Below, piece by piece: positions 1 to 5,800 of a DNA stretch of 6,957 nucleotides. Numbering within the stretch: position 1 is the first letter of the stretch; each line of letters opens with the position of its first letter. The notes beneath the pieces were generated by a model, which worked only from the letters and a program-made list of their open reading frames with translations, was not told the origin of the DNA and made no database searches. Both the position numbers and the translations under genes were made by a program. This DNA comes from Planctomycetota bacterium (GTDB taxonomy: Bacteria; Planctomycetota; Phycisphaerae; FEN-1346; JAACEH01), in NCBI GenBank assembly GCA_016935955.1, contig JAFGPY010000163.1, positions 1 through 6,957 of the forward strand. Direction: 5' to 3'.

Positions 1-101
1 ATGCCGACGACCTCGACCTGCCCCTTGGCGTACTTCTGGATGGCCCGGAACGTCAGACGACCGATACGCCCGAATCCGTTGATCCCGACTTTGACTGCCA
101 T
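1..101 (-). CDS. gap: Glyceraldehyde-3-phosphate dehydrogenase, N-terminal part (runs off the left edge)
   Basis: The enzyme converts glyceraldehyde-3-phosphate, NAD(P)+ and phosphate to 1,3-bisphosphoglycerate in cytosolic glycolysis or gluconeogenesis. Only 33 complete codons are in the window. They begin MAVKVGINGFGRIGRLTF, the characteristic first beta-strand and glycine-rich dinucleotide-binding loop of this family (GFGRIG, residues 9-14). The next stretch ends in VEVVG, the usual second strand of the Rossmann fold. The catalytic Cys/His region (normally near residue 150) lies outside the window, so activity cannot be judged. The ATG at 99-101 is chosen because the family starts here and because AAGGAG sits 8 nt upstream. 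It has its own promoter, so it need not depend on read-through from the transporter gene 200 bp upstream. Confidence 0.95.
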   Translation of the reverse strand, partial: MAVKVGINGFGRIGRLTFRAIQKYAKGQVEVVG

Positions 102-109
102 GGCGATGA

Positions 110-115
110 CTCCTT
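110..115 (-). promoter_or_regulatory. Shine-Dalgarno sequence of gap
   Basis: On the minus strand this reads AAGGAG, within a longer purine run GGGAAGGAGT, 8 nt before the ATG at 101. It is a near-ideal ribosome binding site and fixes the gap start. Confidence 0.85.
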
Positions 116-144
116 CCCTCTCGTGTTTCGATGATGGATCGTTA

Positions 145-172
145 CCGGCCGCAGTAGGCGCACTGACGCCGG
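145..172 (-). other. Stem-loop in the predicted gap leader RNA
   Basis: The minus strand can fold as CCGGC-GT-CAGT, loop GCGCCT, ACTG-CG-GCCGG. That is 9 base pairs interrupted by a symmetrical 2x2 internal mismatch, with a 6-nt loop. It lies in the 5' untranslated leader expected from the promoter at 197..225, about 45 nt before the start codon. No run of T follows, so it is not an intrinsic terminator. It could affect mRNA stability or translation of gap. It matches no riboswitch class I recognise and may be chance in GC-rich DNA. Confidence 0.35.
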
Positions 173-184
173 AGTTTCACTACA

Positions 185-221
185 AAGCGAGCCGGAAGTA
201 TAGGCTCTCGTCGGCTCGCTT
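185..221. repeat. Perfect 10-bp inverted repeat around the gap -10 box (candidate operator)
   Basis: On the plus strand AAGCGAGCCG (185-194) is matched by its exact reverse complement CGGCTCGCTT (212-221), separated by 17 bp. The right arm overlaps the last two bases of the -35 box, the -10 box (197-202) lies between the arms, and the left arm covers the expected transcription start near 190. A dimeric regulator bound here would occlude RNA polymerase, so an operator is the natural reading; the regulator is unknown. As RNA it would be a 10-bp stem with a 17-nt loop. On the minus strand no T run follows, so it does not end the transporter transcript. On the plus strand TTTTT follows after 7 nt, but no plus-strand gene lies upstream. 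Confidence 0.6.
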
Positions 222-225
222 GCAA
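197..225 (-). promoter_or_regulatory. Sigma-70-type promoter of gap
   Basis: Read on the minus strand, TTGCAA (225-220; consensus TTGACA, 4 of 6) is followed by a 17-bp spacer and TATACT (202-197; consensus TATAAT, 5 of 6). The predicted start is near 190, giving a leader of about 90 nt before the gap ATG. It is the best promoter match in the window and stands out against the GC-rich background. The 10-bp inverted repeat at 185..221 overlaps it. Confidence 0.75.
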
Positions 226-300
226 GAGTTTTTGCCGATTGGGAATTCTACGGGGCGCACGCGTGCGGCATGCCCACCTCGATGATCCTCCCTCGGCCGA

Positions 301-1821
301 TTACACGACCTCTTTGCGTCGGGCCTCCAGTTCCCTGCGGATCTCGGCCATGCGATGCTCGTTCAGCGGGTAGAAGTGCAGCACGATCAGGCCGGCGATG
401 CTGAAGGCGGCGGGGATGAAGGCAAAGAAGAGCCGCAGTTTCAGGAGGGCGGTCGGGTCCTGGGCACCTTCAAGTTCGGCGTTGAAGCCGGTCACCCAGA
501 GCATGGAGCCGGCGAGAAAGGCGGTCAGCGAGAGGGCCGTCTTGATGACCCAGTTTCCAATCGCCCCGAACATGCCCTCGCGTCGCATTCCGTGGCGGAG
601 TTCATCGTCGTCGCAGATGTCGGCTTTCATGGAGCCGGTGATGGTCCAGTAGCCGGCGACCATGGGGGCGCCGATGACGGAGGAGGCCAGGATCAGCCAG
701 GGGAAGCTGGTGTTGTAAAAGATGAGGGTGGAGAGTGAGCCGATGATGCCGAGGACGATGAGGGCCTTGAGCGTAGGAATCTTGCCGAGCTTCTTGGAGA
801 CGAGAGTCATGAGGGGGACGCAGATGAGGGCGCCGACCTGTGAGACATTGGCGCCGATGGCGGCCAGTTCGGCACCTTCCTTGATGTTGCCGCCGAAGAT
901 GTAGTAGTAGACGATGTAGCGGCTGAAGTTGGCGACCAGTCCGTTGCCGATGCCGACCAAGAGAAGGATGCCGGTGAGCAGGAGGAAGGCCCGGTTGGAG
1001 AACGTCAGCTTCAGTCCTTTCCAGAAGCTGATCTTGGCCTGGGACTTGGCAATGTGGTAGTAGCGTTCCTTGACGAAGATGGCGGGGAGGATGCCGCCGA
1101 CGACGACCATGACGGCCACGAAGTAGCTGAGAAATCGCACGCCGGTCATGGGGTCGGGAAAGTAGTCGGACTTGGCGATGCGAAAGACCCAGGGCAGCAT
1201 GAGGGTAAAGGCAAAACTGAAGATCATCTTGTAGCCGGAAACGGAGGTTCGCTCGTGGTAGTCGGCGGACATTTCGAGTCCGAGCGTATGGTAGGGCACA
1301 GTCTGGATGGTGTTACAGATGTCGAAGAAGAACAGCGCCAGCATATAGTAGATCAGGATGTTCCAGTGACTCCACCCGGTGGGCACCTGCCAGACGAGGA
1401 TGAAAGCGACGGCGGTCATGAACGAGCCGACGAAGATGAAGGGTTTGCGGCGGCCGAAACGGCTCCGGAAATTGTCGGAGATCTTCCCCATCAACGGGTC
1501 GGTCAGGGCGTCGAAGAAGCGATAGAACATGAGGACAAGGCCGAGCCATTGGGGCGGGACGTGGAGGGTGACGTTAAAGATATCGTAGGCCAGTCCGCCG
1601 CGGACGCCGTCGGTCGCTACCTGGAAGCTGCCCGATCCCAGACCGTAGGCAACCTTCTCCCCCACCGGCACCTTGTCCTTCTCCGCCGTATCCTGGGGCT
1701 TCATCTTCTCGCCGTCCGGCTGTCCGGAATCCGGGGCGTACGAATTCGGCACTTCAGCCTGTCCGGAATCTGGAACGTACGGGTTCGTCGACTGCAAGGC
1801 CTCGCCTTTCTCGTCGCTCAT
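301..1821 (-). CDS. GPH-family (MelB-like) sugar:cation symporter of the major facilitator superfamily
   Basis: This 506-residue inner-membrane protein probably imports a sugar, glycoside or uronide with Na+ or H+; the sequence does not reveal the substrate. About twelve hydrophobic segments can be placed between residues 58 and 483. The GPH signature is clear: RFFDALTDPLMGKISD (101-116) then RSRFGRRKPF (119-128), where D104 and D108 correspond to the paired aspartates of the MelB cation site. D167 in FFFDICN, the VPYHTLG...ERT segment (175-192) and DDDELRHGMRREG (404-416) after segment 10 also fit the family. The C-terminus ends in a charged helix. Residues 1-50 are an extra soluble extension; the family normally starts near VPVGEKVAYG (51-60). 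The start ATG (1819-1821) is chosen over an in-frame ATG at 2116-2118 because of the upstream GGGAG/GAGGAG and coding-like residues MSDEKGEALQ; the ATG at 1702-1704 is a possible shorter start. The gene is co-oriented with gap and with the repeat-protein gene, 465 bp upstream. Confidence 0.93.
   Translation of the reverse strand: MSDEKGEALQSTNPYVPDSGQAEVPNSYAPDSGQPDGEKMKPQDTAEKDKVPVGEKVAYGLGSGSFQVATDGVRGGLAYDIFNVTLHVPPQWLGLVLMFYRFFDALTDPLMGKISDNFRSRFGRRKPFIFVGSFMTAVAFILVWQVPTGWSHWNILIYYMLALFFFDICNTIQTVPYHTLGLEMSADYHERTSVSGYKMIFSFAFTLMLPWVFRIAKSDYFPDPMTGVRFLSYFVAVMVVVGGILPAIFVKERYYHIAKSQAKISFWKGLKLTFSNRAFLLLTGILLLVGIGNGLVANFSRYIVYYYIFGGNIKEGAELAAIGANVSQVGALICVPLMTLVSKKLGKIPTLKALIVLGIIGSLSTLIFYNTSFPWLILASSVIGAPMVAGYWTITGSMKADICDDDELRHGMRREGMFGAIGNWVIKTALSLTAFLAGSMLWVTGFNAELEGAQDPTALLKLRLFFAFIPAAFSIAGLIVLHFYPLNEHRMAEIRRELEARRKEVV
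1720..1797 (-). repeat. Two imperfect 39-bp tandem copies in the symporter N-terminal extension
   Basis: CTGTCCGGAAT occurs at 1720 and again at 1759 on the plus strand. The first 29 bp of the two 39-bp units match at 24 positions, then diverge. In the protein this gives a 13-residue duplication around YVPDSGQ and YAPDSGQ. It is a short proline/serine/aspartate-rich linker, probably disordered and cytoplasmic. Confidence 0.6.
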
Positions 1822-1825
1822 AGAA

Positions 1826-1839
1826 CTCCCGTTCTCCTC
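1826..1839 (-). promoter_or_regulatory. Ribosome binding region of the symporter
   Basis: The minus strand before the ATG at 1821 reads GAGGAGAACGGGAGTTCT. GGGAG (1830-1826) is 4 nt from the start and GAGGAG (1839-1834) is 12 nt away, so neither has the ideal 6-9 nt spacing, but together they support initiation at 1821. The alternative ATG at 1704 has only GAGAAG directly abutting it. Confidence 0.55.
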
Positions 1840-1941
1840 ACCGGCCTGCCGGATGCGGAATCCGCCCGGCGATGTAGACCGCATCCCCTCACGGCAGGCG
1901 ACCGTCGCCATCGCCGCCAGGGTCGGCGTCCAGTTCGTGCA

Positions 1942-1953
1942 CTTGTCGACAAG
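1942..1953. promoter_or_regulatory. 12-bp perfect palindrome upstream of the symporter
   Basis: CTTGTCGACAAG is identical on both strands and lies about 120 bp upstream of the symporter start. It could be the half-site pair of a dimeric repressor controlling a sugar-uptake gene, but no good -10/-35 pair sits directly on it and a single palindrome may occur by chance. Confidence 0.3.
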
Positions 1954-2180
1954 CTGCAGATCGAGGAGGCACGGCAAGACGGCCGCAAGTTGAGCATTCC
2001 TCCCGTGCATTGTCACGCAAAATGTGGAGGCAGTGTGTGGATGAATGCGCGTCATGTTCACGGGCGACGAAAAGCCCGAGAGGTGCAATGGAGCCCCTGG
2101 AATTCGGCCTCTCGGCATCGGGAAAACCAGGGCCGTGGATGGCAGATGGCGGAGGCCCCAGACGGCGGGTCGAATCTAAG

Positions 2181-2211
2181 CTATTACCAGCCAAGTGTTT
2201 ATGGGAAACAA
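2181..2211 (-). promoter_or_regulatory. Weak promoter-like pair that could drive the symporter
   Basis: In the only AT-rich pocket of this gap the minus strand reads TTGTTT (2211-2206), a 19-bp spacer, then TAATAG (2186-2181). The spacer is longer than ideal and both boxes are imperfect. If used, the symporter mRNA would have a leader of roughly 350 nt. Confidence 0.2.
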
Positions 2212-2286
2212 GGCGGCCTCGCAGATAGCACGGCGGACACCGCGAAGGTCAGAGCCGGAGGGATGCCGTCGGGCGGCAGGCAGAGA

Positions 2287-2886
2287 TCATAGCTTAGAGG
2301 GGGCCTCTTCGAGCGGTTCGGACGCAGGCGACGGCTCCTCGGACGGCGCCTCGTCGCCCTCCGCGGGCCCGTCCATCGTGGCCATCTGGAACACCTCGTC
2401 GACCAGCGGATCGTTGCCCATCAGCCGCGCGGCGTCCGACACCATCTCGTCCATCGCTTCGGCCAGGTCGCGGTCGTCGCGGCTGATGGCCCGCCGCAGG
2501 TGCTCCCAGAACCGACGCAACGTGAGGCCCGACGCCGTGCCCACCGGATCGGCCGACAGGTCCAGCAACCGGTCCACCAACTCGGTCGCCGTCGGATCGT
2601 CCTGGACTTCGTTGTCGCCGGGCTCCATGTCGTACGCCAGCGGATCCCGCTGCGACGTCTCGCCGCCGTCCAGGCTGTAGGTGCCGTGGTACTGCGGATT
2701 GTAGAGCGGCAACGGTTCGATGGCGAGCGGCTCGAAGTGTGACGGTGCAACGCTGCTCCAGGCGCCGTGGCGAACGGCCGACGATACCGCGGTCGCGAGG
2801 TCAACGTCCGACAGGTAGCCGCCAAACATCTCGGCTGCACTGCTGCCGCTCACCGCGCGGCCGCTGACGGCCTCATAGGGCAACCA
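2287..2886 (-). other. C-terminal non-repeat region of the giant protein
   Basis: This 199-residue region leaves the rung pattern after LWPE. It starts with a Ser/Ala/Gly linker, then an aromatic- and proline-rich stretch (FEPLAIEPLPLYNPQYHGTY, about 2667..2730). Next come likely amphipathic helices with many charged residues (ELVDRLLDLS, RRFWEHLRRAISRDDRDLAE, MDEMVSDAARLM; about 2370..2600). It ends in an acidic Glu/Pro/Ala/Ser tail finishing EEAPSKL. It could be a folding cap, a secretion signal or a partner-binding domain; nothing decides between them. Confidence 0.6.
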
Positions 2887-5800
2887 CTCCGGCCACAGCC
2901 GGCCGTCGTAGCGGAACGGCATGCCCGGCTGCATCGTGCGGCCCTGGCCGTTGAGCAACAGGATCCCCGTGCCGTCGAACTTGCCGGTGATGTAGCCGCT
3001 GATGCCGCCCACCTGGATGCTGCTGATCGTGCCGCGCGTCGACCACGCGCTGCCGCCGGCCTCGACGCTGCCGCCCAGCGTGCCGCCGACAACGATCATG
3101 TCGATGCTGCCGCCCGAGGCCGTCGAGACGTGGCCCGTCAGACAACCCGCGACGCTCAACAGGTGAATGCTGCCCGCCTCGAACGACGTGCTGCTCAGGC
3201 CGCCGGCGTGCAGTTCGTAGAGGTTCCCCGCCACGTCGACCGACGACGACAACTCGCCGCGAACCGTGATCTCGTCGGCGCTGCCCGCGCTGATCATGCC
3301 GCTGCGAACGTCGCCGCGAACGTCCAGCGACGTCAACCGGCCCGAGACCGCCAGGCCGCCCGTCAGGTTGCCGCCGACAAGCATCGTCTGCATGCTTCCG
3401 GCACGAACTGCGCCCGTCACGTTGCCGTCCACGTCCAGACGAATCACAGAGCCGCCCACCACGAGACCGCCCGTCAGGTTGCCGCCGATGTTCAGGTGCC
3501 CCGCGCCGCCGGCGCGAATCGAGCCCACGTCGCCCGCCACATCGAGTTCGCCCAGCGTGCCGCCGATGCTCACCGTCCCCAGGATGTCCTCGCTGACGGT
3601 CAGCGTGCCGACGTTGGTGATGCTGCCGCCGTTCAGGTTTGACGCGCCGCCCAGATTGTTCAGGCTACCGTCGATCGTCACCGACACCAGGCCGCCGGTC
3701 ACGCCGTCGAACCCGATCTCGTTGACCAGCGTCGAGCCTGCCCCCGCCCAGACCACCTCGATGCCCGGATCGGTCCCGACCTGCGTCACCATCACGCTGA
3801 TGTACGAGGCGTCCAGGGCGATCCACATGCGGGCCATCGTCTCGCCGCCCGTCTCCAGCAGGTTCACGTTGAAGTCGCCGTAGACCAGGTTGGCCATCGA
3901 CTCCAGCCGCAACTCGTCGTCGGCCACCTCGAAATCGATGCCCGCCGCCGTGGTCCAGTCGCCGCCGTTGATCTGCAGCGTACCGTCGCCGTCGAACTCG
4001 CCCGCCACCTCGCCGTTGCCGGCCGTGCCGTAGCTGACCGACGAGATGGCTCCGCGGTTGGCCGCCGTACCGGCACTGACGTTGCCGTCCAATAGGCCGC
4101 CGATGTCCACCGTCGTGATGCCCTGCCCCGCCGCCGTGTCCACCGTGCCGCCGGCCGACACGTCACCGTCAATGTCCAGTGTCGTCAGCGGACCGGCGAT
4201 GTCGACATCTCCCGAGAGGTTGCCGCCGACCCACAGCGTCGTCATGGCCCCACCGGCCGCAACGTCACCCGACAGGTTGCCGCCCACGTTCATCGTGGTC
4301 AGCGCGCCGCCCGAGGTCACCGTGCCGGTCATGTCATTGGCAACGTCGAGCGTTGTGATGGTGCCGTTCGACGAAAGCGTACCCGACAGGCTGCCGTCAA
4401 TGTCAACCACGCCGATGCTGCCCGCCTGGGCTTCGACGGTGCCCGAGACGTTGCCCACGACGGCCAGGTCGGCAATGTCCCCCGTCGTCGCACGCAGCAC
4501 ACCGACCAAAGCACCACCGACGTCCACGTCACCGAAACTGGTCGCTTGGACAACGTCACCGGCCGCATCACCCAGGTTGCCACCAATATCCAGTGTGGTA
4601 ATCGCGCCGCCAGCCGTGATACTGCCGGTCATATCGTTGCCAACCAGGAGCGTCGTCACTGCACCGCCGGCTGTCACCGTGCCCGTCATGTCATTGGCAA
4701 TGTCGAGCGTCGTGATGGTTCCGTTCGACGAGAGCGTCCCCGACAGGCTCCCGCCAATGTCAATCACGCCGACGTCGCCCGCCTGGGCCTCGACCGTGCC
4801 CGAGACGTTGCCCACGACGGCCAAGTCGGTAATGTCACCCGTCGTCGCACGCAGCACGCCGATCAGCGCGCCGCCCACGTCCACATCGCCGAAGCTCGTC
4901 GCCTCAACCACATCGCCAACCGCATCGCCGAGGTCGCCACCAATATCCAGCGTGGTGATCGCACCGCCCGCGGTAATGTTGCCCGTCATGTCGTTGCCAA
5001 CCAGGAGCGTCGTCACTGCACCGCCGGCCGTCACTGTGCCCGTCATATCATTGGCAACGTCAAGCGTCGTGATGGTGCCGTTCGACGAAAGCGTACCCGA
5101 CAGGCTGCCGTCGATGTCGGCCGCACCGATGTTGCCTGCCTGGGCTTCGACCGTGCCCGACACGTTACCCACAACGGCCAGATCGGCAATGTCGCCCGTC
5201 GTCGCACGCAGCACACCGATCAGCACGCCGCCCACGTCCACATCGCCGAAGCTTGCTGCCTCGACCACGTCGCCTGCCGCGTCGCCAAGGTCGCCGTCAA
5301 TGTCGAGGGTCGTCACCGCACCCGTGGCGGTAAGGCTGCCCGTCACGCTGCCGTCCACGTCGACGGTACCGATCGCGCCGTCAACGTCCGCCGCCCCCGA
5401 GAGGTCGCCGGTCGTATGCAGCGTGGTCATCGGCCCGCCTACGTTGATCGTGCCGGCCAGGCTACCCGTGCTGTCGAGCGTGTCCAGGCTGCCGCCGAAG
5501 TCGATCGTCGAGGCGGCGTCCTGCCCGGTCAGGTTGAGCGTCGTGCCGTCGCCGGTCACGGTCAGGGTGCCGGTCAGGTTGGCGGCCAGGTCCCCGCGGC
5601 CGAAGTCGCCATTGACGGTCAGCGACACGAAGTCGGTTGCTGCCGTCAGGCGATCCAGGCTGACCGTCGTCGCGATGGCCGCAGCCACGTCGTTGATCGT
5701 CAGGTCGATGTCGATGCCGCCCGCCGGAGCGCCGAGCACGTCCACGTCACCGTCGTCATTCAGGGCAACGCGTGCCCATCCGGCCGTGGCCGTCACGCGA

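Larger units (their letters stand above)
1822..2286. other. Intergenic region between the repeat-protein gene and the symporter gene
   Basis: This 465-bp stretch holds the symporter's ribosome binding site, a 12-bp palindrome (1942..1953) and an AT-rich pocket (about 2164..2211) with a weak promoter-like pair. The symporter frame stays open upstream to an ATG at 2118, but that part shows no family similarity, has irregular composition with scattered Cys and His, and lacks a ribosome binding site, so I treat it as untranslated. Just after the repeat-protein stop, a 5-bp stem TGCCG/CGGCA (2278..2264, minus strand) lacks a T run and is not a convincing terminator. No RNA gene is recognisable. 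Confidence 0.6.

Noticed and set aside
256..267. 12-bp palindrome CGCACGCGTGCG downstream of the symporter, considered as terminator
   Set aside because: It has no loop, no following T run and is made of CG-rich alternation that is common by chance in such DNA.
1..285. Plus-strand open frame at the left edge
   Set aside because: It is antisense to the gap start and its promoter region; its translation shows no recognisable features.
1822..2118. Extension of the symporter start to the in-frame ATG at 2118
   Set aside because: The additional 99 residues have no transporter similarity, no ribosome binding site before the ATG, and composition unlike the rest; the start at 1821 is better supported.
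2264..2278. Short stem TGCCG/CGGCA after the repeat-gene stop, considered as an intrinsic terminator
   Set aside because: It has only five base pairs and no T tract follows on the minus strand.
1054..2292. Plus-strand open frame of about 400 codons crossing the symporter gene and the gap
   Set aside because: It is antisense to a clearly recognised transporter, and its translation is an Asp/Glu/Gly/His-rich shadow without domains.
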